Counted from the stretch's first letter, positions 1-9,134 are shown. The stretch is 64,000 bases of DNA from Streptomyces cellulosae (GCA_014655195.1 BNBH01000019.1:101274-165273); one strand, 5' to 3'. Numbers and translations: made by a program. The notes: generated by a model from the letters alone, not told the origin.

Positions 1-825
1 CGGCTGCCTGAGGGCGTCTTCGCGCCGCTCACCGCGTCGACGTACGGCTCCGGGGAACTGCTGCGGGCCGCGCTGGACGCGGGCGCGCGGAGCATCGTGT
101 TCGGCGTCGGCGGCAGCGCGACGACCGACGGCGGGGCGGGGATGCTCGCCGCGCTGGGCGCGCGGTTCCTCACCGCGTCGGGCGAGCCGGTGGGCCCGGG
201 AGGCGCCGCGCTGGCGGAGGTGGCGACCGCCGACCTGTCCGGACTCGACCCGCGCCTGCGGTCGGTGGAGTTCGTGCTCGCGAGCGACGTCGACAACCCC
301 CTGACCGGCCCGAAGGGCGCGGCGGCGGTGTACGGGCCGCAGAAGGGCGCCTCGCCGGAGGACGTGGAGCGGCTGGACGCGGCGCTGGGGCACTTCGCGA
401 AGGTGCTGGACGCGGCCGAGCTCGCGGCGTCCCCGGGCGCCGGCGCGGCGGGCGGTATCGGGTTCGGGGCGCTGCTCGTGGGCGCGCGGTTCCGCCCCGG
501 CATCGAGGTGATGCTGGACGTGCTGGGCTTCGCCTCCGCGCTTCAGCGGGCGGATCTGGTGATCACCGGGGAGGGGTCGCTGGACGAGCAGACCCTGCAC
601 GGGAAGGCCCCGGCGGGGGTCGCCGCGGCGGCGCGGGCCGCCGGGAAGGACGTGATCGCGGTGTGCGGACGCCTGGCGCTGGCGCCGGAGGTGCTGGGCC
701 GCGCCGGCATCCGGCGCGCGTACGCCCTGACGGACGTGGAACCGGACGTGGCGCGGTGCATCGCGGACGCGGGGCCGATCCTGGAGCGGACGGCGGAGCG
801 CATCGCGCGGGACTACCTCACCTGA
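1..825 (+). CDS. glycerate kinase, 5' end outside the window
   Basis: The first 274 or so visible residues form the C-terminal part of a type I glycerate kinase, which phosphorylates D-glycerate to 2- or 3-phosphoglycerate. The frame is open from base 1 with no start, so the N-terminus lies upstream. Recognisable family segments are VFGVGGSATTDGGAG (about residues 30-45 of the visible part), the DVDNPLTGPKGAA stretch and the ITGEGSLDEQTLHGK motif near the active site. It ends at TGA 823-825 just before a strong hairpin, so it is probably the last gene of its transcript. Family is clear; the physiological role (glycerate from glyoxylate or serine catabolism) is inference. Confidence 0.9.
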   Translation, partial: RLPEGVFAPLTASTYGSGELLRAALDAGARSIVFGVGGSATTDGGAGMLAALGARFLTASGEPVGPGGAALAEVATADLSGLDPRLRSVEFVLASDVDNPLTGPKGAAAVYGPQKGASPEDVERLDAALGHFAKVLDAAELAASPGAGAAGGIGFGALLVGARFRPGIEVMLDVLGFASALQRADLVITGEGSLDEQTLHGKAPAGVAAAARAAGKDVIAVCGRLALAPEVLGRAGIRRAYALTDVEPDVARCIADAGPILERTAERIARDYLT

Positions 826-833
826 GCCGGGCC

Positions 834-863
834 GTGTCAGGTCCCGCAGACGGGACCTGACAC
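834..863 (+). terminator. intrinsic terminator of the glycerate kinase gene
   Basis: A perfect 13-bp stem (834-846 pairing with 851-863) closes a CAGA loop nine bases after the stop codon. No T-run follows, as is common in Streptomyces. The remaining bases to 1078 hold no other element I can support. Confidence 0.8.
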
Positions 864-1078
864 CGTCTCACCTCACGCCGGTGCGGCGGTCCGGGCGCCC
901 CCGGCGCGACCGTGTTGCGATCCCTCTCATCAGTGGTTCCATGGACATGAAGGCACATGCGCAGGTAGGGGCGTCCCCGACGTCCTCGCCTGCGTGAGCG
1001 GCGGCGTCACCCGGCCGCTGTGCCTTCCGGCGTTCCGTGACATGGCGCCGGAGGGCGCAGCACGGAGGGAACGACGCC

Positions 1079-4000
1079 ATGCCCACGAAAGTCATCCGCA
1101 GCCCGGAGGGCAAACAGCGGCCGCGTGACGCCGCCTGGTTCACGCTGTACCCGAGACGCTGGACACTTCGGGCCGCACGGGCGGTGGGCAGGCGCTGGCG
1201 GTCGTACCGGACCGGCCGGGAGGCCCGCCGGAGCATCGTCCCCAACCGCAGGTGGCACCCCTGGCGGGTCTCGCTCGGCCGGCTGCTGCGTGTGTTCGCC
1301 TTCCTCGGAACCTCGCTGCTGCTCGGCTGGATCGCGCTCGCCGCGTACGACTCCTCGCAGCACGTGCGCTCGTGGTACGACGAACTGAAGAACGACGCCT
1401 GGTTCAGCACCGTGCTGTCCTTCGTGAGCCCCGTGCTGACCGGCGCCCTCCTCCTCGCGGTCTTCCTCCTGTACTGGTACCACAAGGCCAAGAGGCCGCT
1501 GGTGAGGAAGGCGCGCACCCGCCCGCACGAACTGGTCCCCACGGCCGGGACGCTCGTCGACCGGATCGTCGGGCGCCGCGAACTGGCCCAGGTGATGGCC
1601 CAGACGCTCCGCAACCGCAAGACGCGCCGCCCCTATCTGCTGGTCGGCGGCGTGGGCGTCGGCAAGACCGCCGTCCTCGTGGAGCTGACCCGCATGCTCG
1701 CTCAGCAGTCCGCCGTACCGGTGCCCCTGCGCCTGCGCGACATGGACGGGGAGTTCGACTTCGAGCAGATGGCACGGCGCCGCTTCGCCGAGGAGGCCGA
1801 CCAGGGCGTCTTCGCCGCCGGGAACATCGACAAGGCGTGGCGGCAACTGCGGCTCGACGACAAGGCCGTGGTCATCGCCGACGGTCTGGAGGAGGCCCTC
1901 CTCGACGAGCGGTACCGGGAGGACCGGGACAACATCATCCGGCGGGCCATCGACCGGGCGGACCGTCAGCAGCTCCCCCTGGTCATCGCCTCGCGCCCGC
2001 ACGCGCCGCTGGAAGGCACGCGGGCCGCCATCGCCGACCTGGAACCGCTCAGCGAGGAGGCGGCCCTGGAGTACCTGGTCCGGGAACCCGGCGAGGGGGA
2101 CGAACGCCGGCTGGACTGGGTGGTGGAGACCGCCGAGGTCTCCGACTCGCCGATCTACCTGCGCATCGCACGCGCCCTGCAACAGCGCGGACTGCTGGAG
2201 CACCTGACGCTCCGCGAGAACGACGGTCGGCTGAACACCCGCAGCAACGACTGCTCCACGATCAGGCTGCGGCTCCTCGACAGCTACCGCCGGGCCATGG
2301 AGGACGGGCTCATCCGCGACAAGCTGGTGATGAACCGCAGGGAACGCAGGGAGACCCTGTGGGTGGTGTCGGCCCTGGCCTGCTTCGGTCTGCTGCAGGA
2401 CAGTCTGGAGGTGTCGTTCGACGACTTCGTCGGCGCCTACCTGGACGACCTGCGTGAGCGCCGCCGCTCCGGGACCCTGCCCGACGAGCCGACGGCCGGA
2501 TCCTGGCGGGAGGCGGTCCGCCCCTCCGTCTCGCCGGTCCAGCGCGAGGCGATCTGGAACGTGCTGGCCCGCACGGTCGGCGAGTCGTCGTCCTGGATCA
2601 ACCCGCTGGACGCCCCCACCGAGTGCTACGCCGAGCTCGCCCGGTACGCCGCCAACGGACAGCACCTGGGGCTCGTGCGGGGCTCCGAGAACAAGGTCCG
2701 GTTCCCCCACAGCATCGTCCAGGCCTACCTGGGGCACCGGCTGCTGACCGAGGTGCCGGACGACGAGATGGCCGCCGTCGTCGGACCCGCCCTGCGCGGC
2801 CCCGGCCCGTCCCGGGAACTCCTCATCGCCCTGGTGCTGCTCTCCCGCCACCGGGCCACCACCGCGGCGCCCCGCCCGTCCGGACCGCGCGACGGCGGGA
2901 GGACCCCGAGGACGAGCGAACTGCTCCGTGACGCCGCCGCGAACCGGCACGACGCGAAGTACTTCGACCTGTACGCCGCCGCCCTGGAGATCGACAGCAT
3001 CGACCCGGAGCCGATCCAGGACGAGCTGGCCCGCAGCCTCGGCGAACAGTGGGAGGGGCTGGTCATCAGGTCCGACCAGCGCACCGTGGAGGACGCCAAG
3101 CTCGGGCTGGTGCGGCGCTTCGGCGCGGCGCTGCGGGAACGGGAGAGGCGGAGGGACGAGGCCGGGACGGCCCCGGGGACGGCCGCGGCGCCGCCTCCGC
3201 TGCCGTACGAGCGGCTGCTCAGCATCGGCACGCACGAGCCCTCCCACGCCGTCCGGACCGCGATCGCCCACCAGATCGCCGCCGGCGGCGACGCCGCCTT
3301 CCGCGCCCTGCGGGAGCTGTTCCCCCTCGACACCGATCCCGTGCGGCAGTACCTGCACCAGACGCGGGAGGCCAAACGGAAGCTCAACGAGGACTACACC
3401 GCCTGGCTCGAGGACACGGAGTCGGGCCGCCCCGCCGACCCGGGCACGGCGCAGCGCAGGGAGCAGCGATACGCCCGGTTCGTACGGGAGCACGAGCGGC
3501 GCCGCACCGAACAGTGGCGCCATTTCGCCCTGCGGGCCTGGCTGGTCCCCATGTTCCTCGGCTCCGTCTCCGCGAGGTACCGCGACGAGGCCGAGGAACG
3601 CCTCGATCTCTGGCTGCGGCACCTCACCGTCCCGGCCGGCCGGAACGGATCATCGGCGCCGTCCACGGGGCCGCCCGAGCCCGACCTGCCGCTGTCCCTG
3701 GAGATCGCCATGACCCAGGGCTTCAAGAACGCCGCGAACCGGCGCAGGCGTCATCCGGACGCGTACGAGGAGAGCCGGGCGTTCCTGACCAGGCACGCCG
3801 AGCGGATGCTCGCCTCCAGCCGCTCCTGGTACGCGCAGCTGAGCCTGCTCCACGCCCTGTGCCTGTGGGAGCTGCCCGACACGGCCGGGCGGCGCGACGC
3901 CCCCGCCGGGAAGGGCGCGTCCGTCGAGCCCGCGCGCGCGGTCAACCGCTGGCTCGCCATCGCGGGCAGCGCGCGCCGCGGCGGGGGAGGAGGGCCGCGT

Positions 4001-4645
4001 GCGATGCTCCACCCGTTCGTCGCGGAGGCCGCGGACCTGGTGACCCTGGCCCTGGAGACGGGGCATCCCGAGCAGTTCCTCTGGATCGACGAGCACGGGG
4101 CCGTCAACAGCGTCGGGTCCACTCCGGCGGACCCGGAGCGCTACCGGAAGCACAATCTGTGGATCGCCCCGTCGTCCGGCTGGACCAGCCTGCACCCCCG
4201 GGCGCAGCGGCTCCTCGCGGACGTCCTGATCATGCTGAACCTCACGGAGCGGGACGGCAGCCCGGACGCCATCGAGGAGCGCCTGGAGCTCACCGACCGC
4301 AGCGACCTGCCGCCCTGCGTGACCCACGACCGGACGCCGCTCCACCCCGAGCGGAGCGTGGGGCGCAAGGACCGGGACGAGCCGGGCTGCACCTGCCTGC
4401 CGACCTGCACGTTCCGTCTGTGCCCCTATCCGCCCAAGGCCGCGAGGACGCAGAAGGAGATCGAGGAGCCGTTCTGCCGGCAGCAGCAGGCACTCCTGCA
4501 CAGCCACCGCCGCTGGCACCTGCCGGCCCTCACCCGGCGCACCGCCTCCTGGGTGAGCATCCCCGTGCGGGAGCTGCACGCCTTCTGGGAGGTGATGGCG
4601 CACCGGAAGCGCAAGACGCCCGAGGAGGACGAGCAGGTCCTGTGA
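1079..4645 (+). CDS. membrane-anchored STAND/NACHT-like P-loop ATPase, function unknown
   Basis: This 1188-residue protein is not a family I can name. After a very basic N-terminus (about 1-65) there are two hydrophobic segments (about 68-90 and 112-133), so it is probably membrane-anchored with the rest in the cytoplasm. A NACHT/STAND-like NTPase follows: Walker A GGVGVGKT at 190-197, a Walker B-like AVVIAD ending at D268, and an IASRPH sensor-type segment near 303-308. The remaining 850 residues are helical and Arg-rich with no repeat I can assign. Near the C-terminus Cys1104, 1106, 1110 and 1115 form a CxC-x3-C-x4-C cluster that could bind metal. ATG 1079 is preferred over an in-frame ATG at 1037 because GGAGGGA sits 8 bases upstream. 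It is a lone gene between two terminators. STAND proteins are often signal-triggered switches, including anti-phage ones; no such role is shown here. Confidence 0.7.
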   Translation: MPTKVIRSPEGKQRPRDAAWFTLYPRRWTLRAARAVGRRWRSYRTGREARRSIVPNRRWHPWRVSLGRLLRVFAFLGTSLLLGWIALAAYDSSQHVRSWYDELKNDAWFSTVLSFVSPVLTGALLLAVFLLYWYHKAKRPLVRKARTRPHELVPTAGTLVDRIVGRRELAQVMAQTLRNRKTRRPYLLVGGVGVGKTAVLVELTRMLAQQSAVPVPLRLRDMDGEFDFEQMARRRFAEEADQGVFAAGNIDKAWRQLRLDDKAVVIADGLEEALLDERYREDRDNIIRRAIDRADRQQLPLVIASRPHAPLEGTRAAIADLEPLSEEAALEYLVREPGEGDERRLDWVVETAEVSDSPIYLRIARALQQRGLLEHLTLRENDGRLNTRSNDCSTIRLRLLDSYRRAMEDGLIRDKLVMNRRERRETLWVVSALACFGLLQDSLEVSFDDFVGAYLDDLRERRRSGTLPDEPTAGSWREAVRPSVSPVQREAIWNVLARTVGESSSWINPLDAPTECYAELARYAANGQHLGLVRGSENKVRFPHSIVQAYLGHRLLTEVPDDEMAAVVGPALRGPGPSRELLIALVLLSRHRATTAAPRPSGPRDGGRTPRTSELLRDAAANRHDAKYFDLYAAALEIDSIDPEPIQDELARSLGEQWEGLVIRSDQRTVEDAKLGLVRRFGAALRERERRRDEAGTAPGTAAAPPPLPYERLLSIGTHEPSHAVRTAIAHQIAAGGDAAFRALRELFPLDTDPVRQYLHQTREAKRKLNEDYTAWLEDTESGRPADPGTAQRREQRYARFVREHERRRTEQWRHFALRAWLVPMFLGSVSARYRDEAEERLDLWLRHLTVPAGRNGSSAPSTGPPEPDLPLSLEIAMTQGFKNAANRRRRHPDAYEESRAFLTRHAERMLASSRSWYAQLSLLHALCLWELPDTAGRRDAPAGKGASVEPARAVNRWLAIAGSARRGGGGGPRAMLHPFVAEAADLVTLALETGHPEQFLWIDEHGAVNSVGSTPADPERYRKHNLWIAPSSGWTSLHPRAQRLLADVLIMLNLTERDGSPDAIEERLELTDRSDLPPCVTHDRTPLHPERSVGRKDRDEPGCTCLPTCTFRLCPYPPKAARTQKEIEEPFCRQQQALLHSHRRWHLPALTRRTASWVSIPVRELHAFWEVMAHRKRKTPEEDEQVL

Positions 4646-4707
4646 GGCGCACGCACGAGGTCGCAGCGCGCACGAGGGCCCCGCACGCACGTGGGCCCCG
4701 CACGCAC

Positions 4708-4742
4708 GTGGGCCCCGGACCCTTCCCGGGTCCGGGGCCCAC
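4708..4742. terminator. bidirectional terminator between the ATPase gene and pssA
   Basis: A perfect 15-bp stem (4708-4722 with 4728-4742) with a TTCCC loop separates two convergent genes. It is preceded by two copies of GCACGCACGTGGGCCCC (about 4683-4716), the second of which supplies the left arm. Confidence 0.8.
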
Positions 4743-4760
4743 CCACAGCCTGCGGCGGCG

Positions 4761-5612
4761 TTACGGCAGCTGCGCCGCCCGCGCCTCACGCCGGTTGTCG
4801 CGGAAGTTGTTCACCCGCCGTGCCGTCGCGAACAGCGGAATGACCGCCCCCATCACCAGCTGCAGCGCACACCCCGTCTGCAGCAGCAGCTGTCCGCTCG
4901 GCGCGTCGAAGGCCCATGCCGCCAGCAGCCCCATCGACAGCACGATCCACGACAGCATCGCCACGGCGAGACGCCCCCGCGGCTTCGGGTACTCGACGCG
5001 GCTCACCATCAGCCACGCCGTGCCGATGATCGCCAGCAGCGTCGCCACGAAGGGCAGCTCCAGCAGCACGATGGACACGACCGTCAGCGCCCCGAAGGGC
5101 GACGGCATGCCCTGGAAGGTGCCGTCCTTCACCGTGACGCAGGAGAACCGCGCCAGTCTCAGCACCACCGCCAGGAGCACCACGATCGCCCCGACCGCGG
5201 CCACCCTCTGGTGCGCGTCGTCCGCGACCATGCCGTAGACCAGGACGAAGTACGCCGGGGCCAGGCCGAAGCTGATCAGGTCCGAGAGGTTGTCCAGCTC
5301 GGCGCCCATCGGCGAGGAGCGCAGCTTGCGCGCCACCAGGCCGTCGAAGAGGTCGAAGACCGCCGCGCACAGCATCAGGATGACCGCGGTGGCCGCGCTG
5401 TGGCGGGCCATGCCGGTCTCCTGGCTGCCCTGCAGGTGCGGGATCAGGATGCCGGTGGTGGTGAAGTACACCGCCATGAAGCCGCACGTGGCGTTGCCCA
5501 GCGTGAGGGTGTCCGCTATCGACAGGCGCAGCGACAGAGGCATCTCCTCGTCGTCGTCCTCGTCGGCCTCCGGCACCCAGCCGGCCTGTGTGTCGGGATC
5601 AACCACGGTCAA
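4761..5612 (-). CDS. pssA: CDP-diacylglycerol-serine O-phosphatidyltransferase
   Basis: Integral membrane enzyme making phosphatidylserine from CDP-diacylglycerol and serine. The CDP-alcohol phosphatidyltransferase signature is complete: D90-G91, A94-R95, G103, D107 and D111, with Asp residues that bind metal and catalyse. Several hydrophobic helices follow. The first 25 residues are acidic and non-conserved, so the start is uncertain: TTG 5612 has a GGGGTGA site about 9 bases upstream, with GTG 5606 and ATG 5543 as alternatives. It overlaps the end of psd by 14 bases, so the two are co-translated and give phosphatidylethanolamine in two steps. Length (283 residues) is normal for actinobacteria. 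Confidence 0.9.
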   Translation of the reverse strand: MTVVDPDTQAGWVPEADEDDDEEMPLSLRLSIADTLTLGNATCGFMAVYFTTTGILIPHLQGSQETGMARHSAATAVILMLCAAVFDLFDGLVARKLRSSPMGAELDNLSDLISFGLAPAYFVLVYGMVADDAHQRVAAVGAIVVLLAVVLRLARFSCVTVKDGTFQGMPSPFGALTVVSIVLLELPFVATLLAIIGTAWLMVSRVEYPKPRGRLAVAMLSWIVLSMGLLAAWAFDAPSGQLLLQTGCALQLVMGAVIPLFATARRVNNFRDNRREARAAQLP

Positions 5613-6255
5613 TGCGAGTCACCCCAGCCACGGTCTTCTGGCCCACTTCGACATCGACCTCCACGCCCTCGGGCAGGTAGATGTCGACGCGCGAGCCGAA
5701 GCGGATGAGGCCGATGCGCTCGCCCTGCTCGACCTTGGTGCCCTGGGGCACGTAGGGGACGATGCGGCGGGCCACCGCGCCGGCGATCTGGACCATCTCG
5801 ATGTCACCGAGCTCGGTGTCGAAGTGCCACACCACGCGCTCGTTGTTCTCGCTCTCCTTGTTGAAGGCGGGAACGAAGCCACCGGGGATGTGCTCGACCG
5901 ACGTCACGGTGCCGGCCAGGGGGGCGCGGTTCACGTGGACGTTCAGCGGGCTCATGAAGATCGCGACGCGGGTGCGTCCGTCCTTCCAGGGCATGATGCT
6001 CTGCACCACACCGTCGGCGGGCGAGATGACCCGGCCCTGGGCGATCTCGCGCTCGGGGTCGCGGAAGAACCACAGCATCCCCGCCGCGAGAGCGGTGGCG
6101 GGGACGGCGACGGCCTTGGCGGCGCCCGAGCGGCGGGCGCGGAGCAGACTCACGGCCGCGGTGGCGACGGTCGGCAGAAGCCACGGCGATGCTCCGCGCG
6201 CGAGGCGTACGCCGGCGAGGCTGTCGCGGTGTGCAGAGGTTTGGCTGTGGGGCAT
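5599..6255 (-). CDS. psd: phosphatidylserine decarboxylase proenzyme
   Basis: A 218-residue short-form decarboxylase that converts phosphatidylserine to phosphatidylethanolamine. Family landmarks are WFFRDPER, the SPADG segment, MSPLNVHVNR and a C-terminal RFGSRVD motif, whose Gly-Ser is the self-cleavage point that makes the pyruvoyl group on the new alpha chain. An upstream hydrophobic stretch should anchor it to the membrane. ATG 6255 is chosen because GAAGG lies 6 bases before it; the frame stays open to 6402 but those 49 residues are Arg/Pro-rich and unlike the family. It leads the psd-pssA pair. Confidence 0.93.
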   Translation of the reverse strand: MPHSQTSAHRDSLAGVRLARGASPWLLPTVATAAVSLLRARRSGAAKAVAVPATALAAGMLWFFRDPEREIAQGRVISPADGVVQSIMPWKDGRTRVAIFMSPLNVHVNRAPLAGTVTSVEHIPGGFVPAFNKESENNERVVWHFDTELGDIEMVQIAGAVARRIVPYVPQGTKVEQGERIGLIRFGSRVDIYLPEGVEVDVEVGQKTVAGVTRIDRG

Positions 6256-6376
6256 GGATGACCTTCGTAGCGGATGATGCCGCGCAACTGCGGGGGACGG
6301 CGGCTTTCCGGCGATCGTAGCGGCTCTCGGCCGCAACTGGGTAAGCCAGGCAACCAAGTCGGCGGCCGAAGAACGC

Positions 6377-6417
6377 ATACGGGGTGTGATCCTCTTCCTC
6401 AAGAAAACACCCCGTAT
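6377..6417 (-). terminator. hairpin ending the ethylmalonyl-CoA operon
   Basis: ATACGGGGTGT (6377-6387) and ACACCCCGTAT (6407-6417) are perfect 11-bp inverted arms with a 19-base loop, starting about 20 bases after the mcd stop. The psd promoter must lie within or downstream of it, because psd begins at 6255 on the same strand. Confidence 0.6.
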
Positions 6418-6435
6418 CCGGACATCTGACCCTGC

Positions 6436-7650
6436 TCAGCCCTGGAATCGATACTCTTCGAGCAGTCGACGGCCGATGATCATTTTCTGGATCTCGGCGG
6501 TGCCCTCACCGATCAGCAGCATCGGGGCCTCCCGGTAGAGGCGCTCGATCTCGTACTCCTTCGAGAAGCCGTAGCCGCCGTGGATCCGGAAGGCGTCCTC
6601 CACGACCTCCTTGCAGTACTCGGAGGCGAGGTACTTCGCCATCCCTGCCTCAAGGTCGTTTCGTTCTCCGGAGTCCTTTTTGCGCGCTGCGTTGACCATC
6701 ATGGCATGCGCGGCCTCCACCTTGGTGGCCATCTCGGCCAGCTTGAACTGGATGGCCTGGTGCTGGGCGATCGGCTTGCCGAAAGTGTGACGCTGCTGGG
6801 CGTACTGGACGCCCAGTTCGAAGGCACGCTGCGCGACGCCGCAGCCACGCGCCGCGACGTTCACACGGCCGACCTCGACGCCGTCCATCATTTGGTAAAA
6901 ACCTCGGCCGGTGACCCCGCCGAGCACCCGGTCGGCGGGAACGCGCAGGCCGTCCATGATGAGCTCGGTCGTGTCGACGCCCTTGTAGCCCATCTTGTCG
7001 ATCTTGCCGGGGATGGTCAGGCCCGGACGGACCTCGCCGAAGCCCGGCTCCTTCTCCACCAGGAAGGTGGTCATCGACTTGTGCGGCTTGGCGGCTGCCT
7101 CTTCAGGGGAGTGTCCTTCGTCACTTCGCACCAGAACGGCCACCAGCGACGACGTCCCGCCGTTCGTCAGCCACATCTTCTGCCCGTTGAGGACGTACTC
7201 GTCGCCGTCCTTGACCGCCTTCGACGTGATGGCCGACACGTCCGAGCCGAGGCCCGGCTCCGACATCGAGAAGGCGCCCCGGATGTCGCCGGCCGCCATC
7301 CGCGGCAGGAAGTGCTCCTTCTGCTCCTGGGTGCCGTGCTGCTTGAGCATGTACGCCACGATGAAGTGCGTGTTGATGATGCCGGACACCGACATCCAGC
7401 CGCGGGCGATCTCCTCCACGCACAGCGCGTAGGTGAGAAGGGACTCGCCCAGGCCGCCGTACTCCTCGGGGATCATCAGGCCGAAGAGGCCCAGTTCCTT
7501 CAGCCCGTCGACGATCTGCTGCGGGTACTCGTCGCGGTGCTCCAGCTCGGTCGCGACCGGGATGATCTCCTTGTCCACGAAGTCGCGGACGGTGGAGAGG
7601 ATCTCCTGCTGGACGTCGGTCAGACCGGCGGTCTGGGCGAGACGGGCCAT
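6436..7650 (-). CDS. mcd: acyl-CoA dehydrogenase, probable (2S)-methylsuccinyl-CoA dehydrogenase
   Basis: FAD-dependent acyl-CoA dehydrogenase of 404 residues. By position in the ccr-meaA-mcl-mch operon it should oxidise methylsuccinyl-CoA to mesaconyl-CoA. Visible motifs are SMSEPGLGSDVS and WLTNGGTS (flavin contacts), QRHTFGKPIAQHQ, and near the C-terminus IGEGTAEIQ, whose first Glu aligns with the catalytic base of MCAD-type enzymes. The proteobacterial Mcd enzymes I know of are about 150 residues longer at the N-terminus; this one has the plain dehydrogenase length. It starts 3 bases after the mch stop, so it is the last gene of the operon. The family is certain; the substrate is inferred from context. 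Confidence 0.88.
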   Translation of the reverse strand: MARLAQTAGLTDVQQEILSTVRDFVDKEIIPVATELEHRDEYPQQIVDGLKELGLFGLMIPEEYGGLGESLLTYALCVEEIARGWMSVSGIINTHFIVAYMLKQHGTQEQKEHFLPRMAAGDIRGAFSMSEPGLGSDVSAITSKAVKDGDEYVLNGQKMWLTNGGTSSLVAVLVRSDEGHSPEEAAAKPHKSMTTFLVEKEPGFGEVRPGLTIPGKIDKMGYKGVDTTELIMDGLRVPADRVLGGVTGRGFYQMMDGVEVGRVNVAARGCGVAQRAFELGVQYAQQRHTFGKPIAQHQAIQFKLAEMATKVEAAHAMMVNAARKKDSGERNDLEAGMAKYLASEYCKEVVEDAFRIHGGYGFSKEYEIERLYREAPMLLIGEGTAEIQKMIIGRRLLEEYRFQG

Positions 7651-7653
7651 CGC

Positions 7654-8166
7654 TTACTTCCCCTGTTCGTTCAGCTCGGGGCGGCCGGGCTGCTCGCCGC
7701 CGCGCTCCTTGATGTACGTCTCGGTCGGCACCATCACCTTGCGGCGGAACACGCACACCAGCGTGCCGTCCTGCTTGTAGCCCTTGGTCTCGACGTACAC
7801 GATGCCGCGGTCGTTCTTCGACTTCGACGGCCACTTGTCCAGGACGGTCGTCTGCCCGTAGATCGTGTCGCCGTGGAAGGTCGGCGCCACGTGCTTGAGC
7901 GACTCGATCTCCAGGTTGGCGATCGCCTTGCCGGAGATGTCCGGCACGCTCATGCCGAGCAGCAGCGAGTAGATGTAGTTCCCGACGACGACGTTCTTGC
8001 CGAAGTCCGTCGTCTTCTCCGCATAGTTGACGTCCATGTGGAGCGGGTGGTGGTTCATGGTGAGGAGGCAGAACAGGTGGTCGTCGTACTCGGTGACCGT
8101 CTTGCCCGGCCAGTGCTTGTACGTCGCCCCGACCTCGAACTCCTCGTAGGTGCGTCCGAACTGCAT
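7654..8166 (-). CDS. mch: MaoC-family hydratase, probable mesaconyl-CoA hydratase
   Basis: A 170-residue single hot-dog-fold protein of the MaoC dehydratase family. The sequence DDHLFCLLTMNHHPLHMD (about 28-45) contains the Asp/His hydratase catalytic pair. In the ethylmalonyl-CoA pathway this enzyme hydrates mesaconyl-CoA to beta-methylmalyl-CoA. Proteobacterial Mch is a roughly double-length protein; here one domain is present and would have to dimerise. The start is ATG 8166, 5 bases after the mcl stop; the same frame runs on into mcl antisense-free sequence, but no join is intended. The enzyme class is clear, and the substrate rests on the neighbours. Confidence 0.85.
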   Translation of the reverse strand: MQFGRTYEEFEVGATYKHWPGKTVTEYDDHLFCLLTMNHHPLHMDVNYAEKTTDFGKNVVVGNYIYSLLLGMSVPDISGKAIANLEIESLKHVAPTFHGDTIYGQTTVLDKWPSKSKNDRGIVYVETKGYKQDGTLVCVFRRKVMVPTETYIKERGGEQPGRPELNEQGK

Positions 8167-8171
8167 GGCGG

Positions 8172-9134
8172 TCAGGCCTCCGGGATCTCGAACTTGCTGG
8201 TGCGCTGCATGCCGGCGGCGCGCCCCTTGCCGGAGATGACCAGGGCCATCTTGCGGCTGGCCTCGTCGATCATCTCGTCGCCGAGCATCGCGGAGCCCTT
8301 CTTGCCGCCCGCCTCGGACGTGTAGTAGTCGTACGCGTCCAGGATCAGCTCGGCGTGGTCGTAGTCCTCCTGCGAGGGGGAGAAGACCTCGTTGGCGGCG
8401 TCGACCTGGCCGGGGTGCAGCACCCACTTGCCGTCGAAGCCGAGCGCGGCGGCGCGGCCGGCCACCTCGCGGAAGCCGTCCACGTTGCGGATCTGCAGGT
8501 AGGGGCCGTCGATCGCCTGGAGGTTGTTGGCGCGGGCGGCCATCAGGATCTTCATCAGGATGTAGTGGTAGGCGTCCGCCGGGTAGCCGGGCGGCTGCTC
8601 GCCCACGACCAGCGACTTCATGTTGATCGACGCCATGAAGTCGGCCGGGCCGAAGATGATGGTCTCGATGCGCGGGGAGGCCTGCGCGATCTCGTTGACG
8701 TTGTTGAGGCCCTGCGCGTTCTCGATCTGCGCCTCGATGCCGATCCGGCCGACCTCGAAGCCCATGGTCTTCTCGATCTGCGTGAGCAGCAGGTCCAGGG
8801 CGACGATCTGCTGGGCGTCCTGCACCTTCGGCAGCATGATGCAGTCGAGGTTCGGGCCCGCGCCCTCGACGACCGTCACGACGTCCCGGTACGTCCACTC
8901 CGTGGTCCAGTCGTTGACGCGCACCACGCGCGTCTTGCCGGTCCAGTCGCCCTCGTTGAGGAACTTCACGATGGTGTGCCGCGCCTCGGGCTTGGCGAGC
9001 GGGGCGCAGGCGTCCTCGAGGTCCAGGAAGACCTGGTCGGCGGGGAGGCCCTGGGCCTTCTCCAGGAAGCGCGGGTTCGAGCCGGGTACCGCCAGGCAGG
9101 AACGCCGGGGGCGAAGGCGGTTGACCGTGGTCAT
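8172..9134 (-). CDS. mcl: CitE-like L-malyl-CoA/beta-methylmalyl-CoA lyase
   Basis: HpcH/HpaI aldolase (citrate lyase beta) family, 320 residues. It should cleave beta-methylmalyl-CoA to glyoxylate and propionyl-CoA, the carbon-releasing step of the ethylmalonyl-CoA pathway. Motifs include RSCLAVPGSNPRFLEKA at the N-terminus (CoA site), FLDLEDACAP with metal-binding acids, IEAQIENAQGL, and FGPADFMASI. Its start overlaps the meaA stop by 4 bases (9131-9134), so translation is coupled. CitE-like proteins also act on citramalyl-CoA, but the operon favours malyl-type substrates. Confidence 0.88.
   Translation of the reverse strand: MTTVNRLRPRRSCLAVPGSNPRFLEKAQGLPADQVFLDLEDACAPLAKPEARHTIVKFLNEGDWTGKTRVVRVNDWTTEWTYRDVVTVVEGAGPNLDCIMLPKVQDAQQIVALDLLLTQIEKTMGFEVGRIGIEAQIENAQGLNNVNEIAQASPRIETIIFGPADFMASINMKSLVVGEQPPGYPADAYHYILMKILMAARANNLQAIDGPYLQIRNVDGFREVAGRAAALGFDGKWVLHPGQVDAANEVFSPSQEDYDHAELILDAYDYYTSEAGGKKGSAMLGDEMIDEASRKMALVISGKGRAAGMQRTSKFEIPEA

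Noticed and set aside
1007..3622. An 871-codon open frame on the minus strand opposite the ATPase gene
   Set aside because: Its product is Gly/Pro/Arg/Val-rich low-complexity sequence without motifs; such shadow frames are normal opposite high-GC genes with G/C third positions.
4683..4716. Direct repeats of 17 bases considered as a CRISPR-like or mobile element trace
   Set aside because: Only two adjacent copies without spacers, one of which forms a terminator arm.
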